Origin: Taxillus chinensis | Lineage: Eukaryota > Streptophyta > Magnoliopsida > Santalales > Loranthaceae | Direction: 5' to 3' | NCBI GenBank assembly: GCA_023512835.1 | Contig: CM042090.1 | Location: 3,379,826-3,443,825 of the forward strand | DNA length: 64,000 nucleotides | In this document: positions 10,531 to 19,620 of the stretch, piece after piece | How positions within the stretch are numbered: the stretch's first letter is position 1 | Layout of the letters: every line of letters begins with the position of its first letter | Notes under the pieces: generated by a model | Databases searched by the model: none | Told to the model about the DNA's origin: nothing | The model's input: only the letters and a program-made list of their open reading frames with translations | Translations under genes and position numbers: made by a program

Positions 10531-11799
10531 CCAAATTATTGATTTCACATATAACAAATACTAGTAGATTATAAACAAACACACTATCTAGGTTACCAAA
10601 GGTAGTAATTCTTTCTTCTATCACTACAACACACCTAAGTTATTAGGTTTTATTTCAAGTGGGATTCAGATATTTTCCTTAATTTATTTTAGGTGTTGAT
10701 TGACTATCTTGTTGGATTTAGAATAGTCACCAATGAGTTGCTCCTAGCAGAGCAAGCAACTATTGCACCAGGAATTAGATTTCCTTTTTCTTTTAGATTT
10801 GTAAGTTTCATACGTAAATCTGTACTCATCAATAGTAAACCCAATTTTCTTTCACAGCTATCTCTACCACTTTACTCTCCTCGAATCCCTAACGTGTACA
10901 TGTATCAATTGAGAGTTTTTAACCCCATGGGTAGATTAAGTTATTCTTAATTATCTAAAGTATTACTTATCAATTGTAATTGTCATTAAAGATTTTTAAC
11001 CTGGGCAGATTAGGTGATTTCTAGTTTCCTAAAGAATTGCTTATTAGTTGATGAGATTTTGAATTTCAAATCCTTGAGTTTAGGACGCATACTAGTCACA
11101 AGGTTTTTTTCTGTAAATTATTTATTTTGTATAAAATTTTATACTATCTCATATTGAGTATAATTTTAGCTCAACCTCATTAGTAGGTGAGCGATATGAC
11201 ACTCGGAGTTGTTGAATTATCATCTAGAATAGAAATTTTTAACTTTTTCGGCATTAGTTACTGTTTATTGAATTATGAATGCATTGAATTTTTGTCCTAT
11301 GAGTCCTGTTAATTTTAGTTTTTTTTTAATTTGTATGTATTATGGTAAGATTATTGGACGTCATATTTAATTTACAGAATTTATCACGCATCTGTATGGA
11401 ACTATGGTCATCGACTATCAATATTCAATGGGATTGAATTAAGTTTGGGAACACCTATAGTTTTAATGTATGTGTGTATTAAATTTTATGAATTAGGTAC
11501 TGTTACTGTGATATAGGAAGAAATGATATAAGAAATTTAATTCTTTCCTAATTTATATAGCGACAATAAAAACAACAGAAAGTCATTTAAACGAAATGCG
11601 AATTAGTATATATGCTTTTCAATTCCCACCCTTTCAACTACACATTCTTATCGATAGCCATTCCTAATTTTGTGTATGGGCCTCATTGATTGATGGGAAT
11701 TGATGCAAATATAAAAGTTTCATTGACAAAAAAGAAAATGGTTTGAGCATAAATAAATTGCATGGATTTGGCAATGACTTAAACTCTTAAGCAAAGAAG
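10531..11799. other. Spacer downstream of the NLR, no gene
   Basis: AT-rich with no recognised domains or repeats. On the minus strand it would hold the 3' end of the NLR transcript if a 3' UTR intron exists. I could not fix a polyadenylation site. Confidence 0.4.
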
Positions 11800-11814
11800 A
11801 AATGGAGGAAATAT

Positions 11815-11899
11815 TACCGTCACTGTGCAGTGCCACCATTAACATTAACATCATAGTTCCACAATTCAATCCCATCATCAGCAACAATTTCTTCCTACC
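11815..11899 (-). other. Candidate 3' UTR exon of the NLR transcript
   Basis: On the minus strand a pyrimidine-poor but canonical acceptor, GATATTTACAG, ends at 11900. A candidate donor, CGAGG followed by GTATTATTAA, is at 12135, 22 bp past the NLR stop codon. Together they define a 236-bp intron (11900-12135). The bases 11899-11815 are less AT-rich than their surroundings. Introns in the 3' UTR occur in some plant NLR genes. This is inference only; transcripts would decide it. Confidence 0.25.
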
Positions 11900-12156
11900 C
11901 TGTAAATATCAATAACAATAATTAACTTTGGAAATATCAAAGTTGGTCATAATATTACGTAATGAAATAACAGCCTGTCTATGGAGTATTTGAAGGAAAA
12001 AATGCTAAACCTGGAAATGGTGACAAAAGGAAAAGCGTAGAAAATATGAATTTTAAATTATTATTTTTTCGGTCCGAGAGTGGAGAGGAAAGAAGTAGAA
12101 AGTGGGGAACACAAAACTGAAAGCGTTAATAATACCCTCGGTTGAATGAATGGCTT

Positions 12157-15100
12157 TCATTCTTCTTCCTCAGCGTCAAATATGGAACGAAGATTGACAA
12201 TGACTTCAGGAATGAATTTGACTTTGGGCCAATATCGTCCTTTCCCCTTTGCGAAATGGGGAGCCAACAGCGGACAGCCACGGATGTGTAAAGAGAGAAG
12301 CGATGGAGGCAGCCACTGGTCTGGGATGGTCTTCAAACCTGGGCAACCACTGATCGATAAATAGCGAAGCGATGATGGAGGCAGCAACTGGTCGGGGATG
12401 GATGTCAAACCCGGGCAATCACCGATCGTTAAAAAGCAAAGCGATGATGTTGGCAGCAACTGGTCGGGGATGGATGTCAACTCTGGACATTCCAAGATAC
12501 CTAGGGATTCGAGAGAGGTGAGGTTTTGAAAGGCCTCCGGGGATAACTTTTTGAATTCACGTATCGCTAGATTAGTTAAGGAGGAAGGCAACGAAGCACT
12601 GAAGAGCTGCTCGTCCATGGGAGTCATGGGGCCAGCAACACCCTCAATGTCAAGATCGCGTAAGTTGGGGGGGTGTGAGTTTGGGCCGCCCCGTTGAATG
12701 GAAAGGAGGCCTGCAGGCCAACCCCAACTCCGCAAAGTTTCAAGAGCGGGGAGATGGTGGACGGAGATGGACAGTTCCCCCAGATTCTGGCAGCCTTCTA
12801 TCGCCAGATGCTTGAGACGACGGTGTATGCCCTCCGGCAGGGATTTCAGTTTTGGACAATCTTCTATTCCTAGTGTTTCAAGGGAGGGGAAGGAGTCTGC
12901 GGTGCCTACTAATGACTCCAAATTCTCACAATAACTTATATTCAAGTATTTAAGCGAGTGCGAGGATGATGACGGTGATGGTGATAGGCAAGTCAGCAAT
13001 TCGCATCCCGAAATATCCAATGATTCCATGGTGGATGGGAAACTCATCTCCGAGAGACAAGACAGACTCCTGCAATTCCTGATGAGCAGATTCCAAAGAG
13101 AGGTGAGGTTGTGCAAGTCACTCGAAAGCTTCTCCAGCATGTCACAATCCGAGATTTCCAGCTCGGAAAGAGAGGTGAGGTTGTGCAACTCACTCGGCAG
13201 CTTCTCAAGCTTGTCACAACCCGAGATTACCAGCTCCAAAATAGAGAACTCAGTCGCCGGTTCCTCCCGCTGGGAAAAACCAAAGAATGGCCGCCCCAAA
13301 AGAGATTGCCTGGTTTCTCTCTCTTTGAGAATGTAAATCGGCAGGTCCTCCGGTTTGTGACAAAGCGAGATTTTCAGCCCCGAAAGAGAGTTGAGGTTGT
13401 GCAAGTCACTTGGCAGCTTCTCCAGCTCGCGACAAAGCCAGATTTGCAGCTTCCGAAGAGCGGTGAGGTTGTGCAAGTCACTCGGCAGCTTCTCCAGCCT
13501 GTTACAATCCGAGATTACCAGCTCCGAAAGAGAGGTGAGGTTGTGCAACTCACTCGGCATCTTCTCAAGCTTGTCACATCTCTCTAACCTCAATGTCTCA
13601 AGCCCGCAAGGCAACCCCAGACATTGTTCTTCACCACGTTGTGGTACTACTAAGCAAACAAGTTGGCAGCATTCTTTCACCTCCAAAACACGGAGGGAGT
13701 TGAGAAAGTGTTTCCCTAAAATTAATCCACCAATTTCATCCATCTTCCACAATGATGTCAGTTCTTCACACCAACAAATCTTCAGTGTTTCAAGTTTCGG
13801 CAGCCCCTGTAGAACTTCCCCCGGAAGATGCGTGAACTTTGAAATGCTTGCCATCCCCAAGGCTGTGAGGGAGCCAAGCATCATCATTTGGTGAAGAGCC
13901 ACCACGACATTTTTAGTACTAGTAATATGCATTCTCGTCCTTGTAGATTCAACAGCTTCTACCACATCCACCTCCTGGATTATTAAGCTGCTAGCTACTG
14001 ACGGCAGCAATTGACTTGCATCTTCATCTTTCTTTAAAGGCTCCATCAACTCCAATTTGCATTCTCGAACAACCATCTCTAAGACAGGCTGCCTTGGAAA
14101 TGCAACCAACAATTTATCACAATTGCTAACTTCTAATTTTTGTACATTTATGCCATCTGGTAAGGACATCGATAATTTTGGACATCTCATGACTTCAACT
14201 TTTAATTTTTTAACATTTATAACATCTGGTAGGGACATCGACAGTTTTGGACAATCTCTAACAAGCAACTCTTGCAAAGAAGCAAAATGACAGCTACCAC
14301 CAGCGGGATGCGACCAGTTAGACCAATTCTCCATCTTCCAAAATACCAAAATCTTCAGTAATGGAAAAGCGTCCTTTTCCTTCCCATAAAATCCTTCCCC
14401 CGCGCGTTTTATACCGTCCATATTTCCAATTCGAATTTCTTCCAAACGCGGTAGCTTTCCTAGGGGTGGCAATGAGGTGCACTTTTTACAATCCTCTAAC
14501 TTTATCACCCTCATTTTTGAGAACCTATCATGCCCAACCCAACCAGGGAACGAAAGACCACCGTAGCCATTGATAATTAATCTTTCCAAATGTTTGTGTG
14601 GTTGCAACTCCGCAAAGACTGCGCCTTGTAAATCGCCTTGTAAATCACCATGATCAGAATTCCACCTTAATTCCAATGACTGTAGGCCCTCTTTACCCAT
14701 TAAATTCGCTTCTCTTGCCTCTTTAGAATCGCGAACGTTTTCAAGAAATGAAATCGAGATACTACCCTTCAGATGTGATAAACCCTTCAATTGACCAACG
14801 CCCTGCTCCAACCCTTTGCCTACAATAAAATTAGACAGCTTTCGGAGGCTAGTGAGTTTGCCCATTTCCAACGGCATAGCTACCAGTTGATTTGAATCAG
14901 AGCAATCAAGATTTCTTAAATTTACGAGCTTCCTCGTTTGAGCAGGCAGTTTGGTAAGTCTCGCACACCTTCGTAAATTCAAGGCCAGCAAATTATAAAG
15001 GTTGCTAGTTGATTCCGGCAATCTTCTAATATAAGTTTCAGAAAGGTCAACAAGCCTTAGATGTATTAGATCACCAATGTTTTCCGGAAGTTCTCTGATG

Positions 15101-16962
15101 GAATAACAGCTTAAGATGAGAAGCCGAAGATATTTCAATTTCATCAACAATTCAAGTGGAACATAACTCGTCACACGATTGGAATGCGGGCCAGAATGGC
15201 GAAATGATTGGAATGCCCGCAAATATATTGTCTTTTCAAAGACCTCAAATTCCGTTTTGAGTCCAGTAAAATTGCGATACGACGAATATCGAGCTTTTTC
15301 GCTGCTGCCATCTATCTTAGGAACTCCATCAAGCTTGAAACATGACTTACCGGCTACGATTTCAGCCATATCATTAATCAAGTCGTGCATGAGAAATCGG
15401 GGGGAATCATTAATCGGGGATGCCTCAAAAAAAAAGGTTGGAAATGGGGACGGCTTATTGGGTGCCGGTTGGAAAAGTGATCGAGACACTAATTCACGAA
15501 AATATTTAGCACCTGTCACCTCTACTTCTTCGCCTTCCTTTTCCAAAACTAAACCTTGAGCTATCCACATCATCACGACCTCCTCTTCACCAAATTCATG
15601 GTCCTCTGGGAACACAGAGCAATACGAAAAACAACGTTTCAAGTGCGTTGGAAGATGAAAGTAACTCAACATGACAACTGGAGGCATACCATATCCCTTT
15701 CTTCCTGATAACTCAACATTTTCCGATGCATCCCAGATGCTACTGTTTAATTTAGCCTCCCAACCCTGGCCTGGACTTTCACCGCGCAAAAGCCCAGCAA
15801 GTAATTTAGCAGCCAGCGGAAGGCCTTTGCACTTGGCCAAAATTTTGTCACGGAAACTCCCGGCCTCTGATTGGAAAACGGAATTTGTTTCATCAACTAC
15901 ATGTTGCGAAAATACTGACCAACAATCGTCGTCGCATAAGGTTCCCAGGCGATGAATTTTCCCCGGATTTCCAGGTTGCATCACGGAAGCCACTTTGTCG
16001 TCTCGAGTGGTGACTAATATTTTACTCCCCGGTGCTCCCACTCCAAATGGGGATCGAAGTTTATCCCAATGTTCAGAGTAGTTCCTGCTCCACACATCGT
16101 CCAATACAAGTAGGAACCTTTTCCCTCCTACTACTTCCATGAGGTCAGACTGAAGTTGAATCAGTCCGCTGGAATCGGAGGGTCGGAAATTGAATGACTC
16201 GAGAATATCCCTGGTGATTCTGTTGACATCAAAATCGTCCGATACGCAAGCCCAGCCTTTGATATCAAAAGGCAGCGGCTCCTGCTGCTGCACGGATTCG
16301 TAGACGTGACGAGCCAAGGTTGTCTTGCCAATGCCTGGCATGCCAACAATGGGAATCACCTCCACATTTGCGCCCCTGCTGCTTTGTAACTGTTCAATTA
16401 TCCTTTCCGTTTCTTGCTCCCTTCCGAACACCCGAGCATTGAACGCATGAGCGGTGGCTTCCCATGGTCTTTGCAATGTTGCCGGTGGGGTGGTGGATGT
16501 ATTGTCAGTGGCAGTCATCTTCATGAGGTTATGTGTCTTTTCCATCCGTTTATAAATAGCGTCCCACCGGCCGTTGAGCTGATCCACGTTCTCTGAATAG
16601 TCACCAGAATTGAATGCAGAAGCAATATCACTTACCCAACTAGAGACAGAAATAGAGCTGCTGGTGTTGTTGAGCCTGGCGACCTCTTCCTCTTGCTCTT
16701 CTTGCATAGCTTTGGTGTTGACTTCATCCAAGAAGTCATCGGCATCGTAAGCCCAGTGCCCGAGTTCCTCCAACCACTCATTAATAACCAGCATATTCTC
16801 AGCATTGGTAATCACTGGCTTAATGATACTGAGATTTTCTTTCAACTCGTCGAGGCCGGAACTGATTCCTGCTCGCGTCGCAAATTTAAGCAGCTCGGGA
16901 GAAGCCAGTCTGTCGAACAGCACCTGCAAGAACGCCCCCAGAAATACCTCCGCGACTGGCAT
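12157..16962 (-). CDS. CC-NBS-LRR disease resistance protein, RPP13-like 1 type
   Basis: A 1,601-residue cytoplasmic NLR immune receptor in one uninterrupted exon. Such proteins recognise pathogen effectors, directly or through guarded host proteins, and switch from an ADP-bound to an ATP-bound state to trigger defence. Seen: an Rx-type coiled coil (about 1-130) with an EDVID-like DADDFLDE (73-80). The NB-ARC has the P-loop GMPGIGKTT (207-215), kinase-2 LLVLDDVW (284-291), GSKILVTTR (312-320), GLPL (380-383), RNBS-D CFSYCSVFPEDHEF (444-457) and MHD (525-527). A roughly 1,000-residue LRR region follows and ends in an acidic FDAEEEE tail. All nucleotide-binding motifs look intact. The start MPVAEVFLGAFLQ matches the usual R13L1 N terminus. 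Oddities: the coiled coil seems to lack a few residues around the AEEKQ-type segment, about 20 residues are inserted just before MHD (500-520), and the LRR has tandem duplications. I know of no reason it should not be functional. The long LRR suggests lineage-specific expansion. Confidence 0.93.
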   Translation of the reverse strand: MPVAEVFLGAFLQVLFDRLASPELLKFATRAGISSGLDELKENLSIIKPVITNAENMLVINEWLEELGHWAYDADDFLDEVNTKAMQEEQEEEVARLNNTSSSISVSSWVSDIASAFNSGDYSENVDQLNGRWDAIYKRMEKTHNLMKMTATDNTSTTPPATLQRPWEATAHAFNARVFGREQETERIIEQLQSSRGANVEVIPIVGMPGIGKTTLARHVYESVQQQEPLPFDIKGWACVSDDFDVNRITRDILESFNFRPSDSSGLIQLQSDLMEVVGGKRFLLVLDDVWSRNYSEHWDKLRSPFGVGAPGSKILVTTRDDKVASVMQPGNPGKIHRLGTLCDDDCWSVFSQHVVDETNSVFQSEAGSFRDKILAKCKGLPLAAKLLAGLLRGESPGQGWEAKLNSSIWDASENVELSGRKGYGMPPVVMLSYFHLPTHLKRCFSYCSVFPEDHEFGEEEVVMMWIAQGLVLEKEGEEVEVTGAKYFRELVSRSLFQPAPNKPSPFPTFFFEASPINDSPRFLMHDLINDMAEIVAGKSCFKLDGVPKIDGSSEKARYSSYRNFTGLKTEFEVFEKTIYLRAFQSFRHSGPHSNRVTSYVPLELLMKLKYLRLLILSCYSIRELPENIGDLIHLRLVDLSETYIRRLPESTSNLYNLLALNLRRCARLTKLPAQTRKLVNLRNLDCSDSNQLVAMPLEMGKLTSLRKLSNFIVGKGLEQGVGQLKGLSHLKGSISISFLENVRDSKEAREANLMGKEGLQSLELRWNSDHGDLQGDLQGAVFAELQPHKHLERLIINGYGGLSFPGWVGHDRFSKMRVIKLEDCKKCTSLPPLGKLPRLEEIRIGNMDGIKRAGEGFYGKEKDAFPLLKILVFWKMENWSNWSHPAGGSCHFASLQELLVRDCPKLSMSLPDVINVKKLKVEVMRCPKLSMSLPDGINVQKLEVSNCDKLLVAFPRQPVLEMVVRECKLELMEPLKKDEDASQLLPSVASSLIIQEVDVVEAVESTRTRMHITSTKNVVVALHQMMMLGSLTALGMASISKFTHLPGEVLQGLPKLETLKICWCEELTSLWKMDEIGGLILGKHFLNSLRVLEVKECCQLVCLVVPQRGEEQCLGLPCGLETLRLERCDKLEKMPSELHNLTSLSELVISDCNRLEKLPSDLHNLTALRKLQIWLCRELEKLPSDLHNLNSLSGLKISLCHKPEDLPIYILKERETRQSLLGRPFFGFSQREEPATEFSILELVISGCDKLEKLPSELHNLTSLSELEISDCDMLEKLSSDLHNLTSLWNLLIRNCRSLSCLSEMSFPSTMESLDISGCELLTCLSPSPSSSSHSLKYLNISYCENLESLVGTADSFPSLETLGIEDCPKLKSLPEGIHRRLKHLAIEGCQNLGELSISVHHLPALETLRSWGWPAGLLSIQRGGPNSHPPNLRDLDIEGVAGPMTPMDEQLFSASLPSSLTNLAIREFKKLSPEAFQNLTSLESLGILECPELTSIPDQLLPTSSLCFLTIGDCPGLTSIPDQLLPPSSLRYLSISGCPGLKTIPDQWLPPSLLSLHIRGCPLLAPHFAKGKGRYWPKVKFIPEVIVNLRSIFDAEEEE
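13095..13590 (-). repeat. Tandemly duplicated 72-bp LRR units in the NLR gene
   Basis: Five copies of a unit encoding variants of LEKLPSDLHNLTSLSELxISDC occur, seen on the plus strand as GAGGTTGTGCAAGTCACTCG-type words near 13107, 13171, 13394, 13463 and 13531. Spacing is about 63-72 bp, one 24-residue LRR, with one larger gap. The gap (about 13240-13390) encodes a non-LRR linker containing GRPFFGFSQREEP. The near-identity of the units at DNA level indicates recent duplication within the gene. Confidence 0.85.
14125..14265 (-). repeat. Two-copy internal duplication in the NLR LRR
   Basis: CATCTGGTAAGGACATCGA (14155) and CATCTGGTAGGGACATCGA (14223) begin two about 68-bp copies that encode CPKLSMSLPDVINVKKL and CPKLSMSLPDGINVQKL. 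This is a second, separate LRR duplication. Confidence 0.75.
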
Positions 16963-17940
16963 TTTTGGGATTTTCTTCTGCTTTGGGATTTATTAATTTG
17001 GTGCGGCGAGTGCTGGGGGTTGTGAAAAACAGAGGAGCGAACTGGAGAAACAAAGGAAATTTCTATTTGGCTTGTGAATTGGGAAGTAATGGTTGTCCTC
17101 TCTTGTGGAAGAACCGAAGAATGAATAATTGAAGGAAAAGAAAAGGCCACCCACGCAGAATTGATTAGTCTTGGGGTGGGATGGAGCAAGCCGCGTCGGA
17201 CTCCACTTCCCCGCTGTTCCATTGATGTGATTCCACTAGTCACCCGCGGGTGTATAAAATACAAATAATCTTCCGATATTTCTGACATTAGAATGATTTT
17301 TCTTTTTTTGTTGAAAACAAAAAAGATAATCGTGGATATATACCATGACGTTTATTATTGAAATTTGAAACGGTGGTGGTGGGATTCAATTTATCTTTTA
17401 ATTTTTCCTTTCTACCCCGTTTCCTTCATTAAACAGTGTAATTTATCTTTTAATTTTTCCTTTCTACCCTGTTTTCCTTCATTGAACAATGTAATTATTG
17501 AGCAATATCGAATTAGCCGGTACACATGGCATGACGACGGGTTGTGGGATTTAAACGCTATATATAATTGCCATTTACGCGCTAGTGTAAAATATAAACG
17601 AGATGACCCCACTAATCGTCATACCATATAAACAATTGAGTGGCCGACACAACTTCTCGTTTCTTTCTTTCTTTCTTTCTTTTTCTTTCTTTTCCGTATT
17701 TGACAATTCACGAACGCGTGAATGATGGAATAGAGCGATGCAACTTGCACGCATCTTTCCACAAGTAATGGACCCAGCTCCTTACGTCCGACAAAAACTT
17801 TGGGTAAGTCGGAGTCTCCCAGCTTCCGCGTAGAATGGCTCTTTATTTCCATTTCACTCGTGACATTTCGTTTTGCGGGGTAAAGGTAGTAACTACTATC
17901 GCGATTAACTGAGAAGAATGAATTAACCACATTAGACATA
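16963..17940 (-). promoter_or_regulatory. Upstream region of the NLR gene
   Basis: This lies directly upstream of the NLR start on the minus strand. TATA-like runs on the minus strand occur at about 17333-17340 (TATATATCC) and 17556-17565 (TTATATATAGC). Neither can be chosen without transcript data, and both would imply a 5' leader of several hundred bases. A two-copy tandem duplication lies at 17388-17491 and a TTTC-rich microsatellite at 17659-17692. No canonical TTGACC/TTGACT W-box was noticed between 16963 and 17700. Confidence 0.35.
17388..17491. repeat. 52-bp tandem duplication in the NLR upstream region
   Basis: AATTTATCTTTTAATTTTTC begins at 17388 and again at 17440. The rest of each unit (CTTTCTACCC, then TTCCTTCATT, then AACA and TGTAA) matches with a few differences. 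Confidence 0.85.
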
Positions 17941-19380
17941 GATAAAAAATTTAGATAAATTTATCTAAATTTATAACTATTGCTAAAATAATACATCACT
18001 CAAATATTTTTAAAAACCTAAAATACTCTTAATAAGGATTTGCAAAAATTATAAAATAAGAATAGATGTAGAAAAATCATGATTAAGCAAAAAAAATAGA
18101 TAGTTTTTGTTTGAATAATGTCAACTAAAATAGTACCGTAACAAGTTAAATATAGCTTCAGCTAATCATTTTAGCAAGCTAAATATATACTTTGTTTAAA
18201 ATATTTATAATAATTGTAACATTGACCTAGACTATATAATTTTTTTTATTTGATATAATATAATATTCTGATTGATGAGATGGCATTATAATTTTATTTT
18301 TAAAATATCTCATATAATACAAATCTAATTTATGTTAATATAAACTTTTTTAAATATATATCATATAATACAAATATATAACTAGATATTATATTAATAT
18401 AAACTAATTCATTTGATAAAAAAGAAGTAAACTTTAGGTTTTTTCCTTTAATATATATTTAATAGTTTAAAGTTATAAAAGAATTATTGTATAATCTTTG
18501 AATGAGGGATAAAGAACCTTGAACCAAGGGCTAAAAATTCTGGCCCGTTCACCAAATAGCCATTGAAAGGTGTGAAAATATGAGCGCTAAAAAGCATCAG
18601 CCCTTTCAAAAAAGGTAAAAAAAAAAACACTTCGATATTATTTAAAAAATGAACTCTTATATTGAATAATTATGTAGTCTGATTCATGCACGGTTATTTT
18701 TTCTACAAATTAAATTTAAAAAAACAATATATAAATTAATTAATTTAAATTTATTTATCTCTTAATTTTTTCCTAATTTAATTTATGCAAATATAAACGG
18801 ATCGATCGCCATAAAACTTTACCAGTATAATCTAAGTTGTATGATTGTTCAACGCCTAAGTCCCACGTGCCGCGTGACTGGAGTGGGCTCCTCGATGCAT
18901 CTTTCCATGAGCCACTCTAATTTTTCTTTCTTTTTTAAATAATTAATTTTTTTAATAAATAACTTGTTCGTTATTTAATTTTTTTTATTTCAATAATTTA
19001 TTAATTAAAATATTATTATTTTAATAATTATTTAAAAAATAAAAGTAACTGTGATGTGAGAACAATAAATTAAAAATATAATAAAATATAATATTTTAAC
19101 GAATAAAGAGTAAATAGTATTAGATTAATTTTAGAGAGCTATTATTAATGTTATTAAAATTTTAATTATAATATAGAGTTTAAAAAGTATAGTTTTAAAT
19201 ATTCTTATTAAAATAACTCTCTAAATAAAAAATACATATATAAACTCTATAGTGAATATACTATGTATTTGTTCATGTTACTTTTCTTTAGAAACAGAAT
19301 GTCCCCCTCATTTTTTTTACTTAAACGGTTATATATATAATGATAAATATATATAATAACTATTAATAATCTTTGAACTT
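17941..19380. other. AT-rich spacer, no gene
   Basis: Strongly AT-rich between the NLR upstream region and the copia element. I see no coding sequence and no transposon ends. Confidence 0.5.
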
Positions 19381-19385
19381 GTATA

Positions 19386-19608
19386 TGAAGAATAATAGAA
19401 TACAGAGAAAATAGATTTTCTTATTCTTTAACTCAATGAAATACATAGTATAAATAGAGATGAACATCTAATCAAATCTCTTATAATCTTCTATATAAAG
19501 AAATAATATTAATTGATATCTTTATCAATTAATAAGATATGATCCTATCAATTAATGAGATATATCAATTAATAGAATATCTTTTCTAAATGGGCAATAA
19601 TCTCAACA
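19386..19608 (-). repeat. Copia 3' LTR
   Basis: 223 bp with TG...CA ends on the plus strand, next to the polypurine tract at 19609. It is the downstream LTR relative to the minus-strand element. Confidence 0.95.
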
Positions 19609-19620
19609 CTTCCCCTCAAG
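19609..19620 (-). other. Copia polypurine tract
   Basis: The minus strand reads CTTGAGGGGAAG directly before the 3' LTR. The pol stop codon (TGA, 19616-19618) overlaps this tract. Confidence 0.85.

Noticed and set aside
9756..10535. A complete miniature transposon
   Set aside because: The possible terminal repeat is only six bases (GGTGTA/TACACC) and the flanks do not match. Kept only as a repeat of unknown type.
16320..16350. miR482-type target site at the P-loop codons of the NLR
   Set aside because: Compared with the miR482 sequence as I remember it, about seven of 22 positions mismatch, including positions that should pair tightly. Not enough to claim a site.
12146..17025. Many plus-strand open frames opposite the NLR
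   Set aside because: They mirror the NLR reading frame and its repeats on the other strand and have no recognisable domains.
17556..17565. TATA box for the NLR
   Set aside because: It is about 600 bp upstream of the start codon in AT-rich DNA where such words are frequent. Listed only as a possibility in the upstream-region entry.
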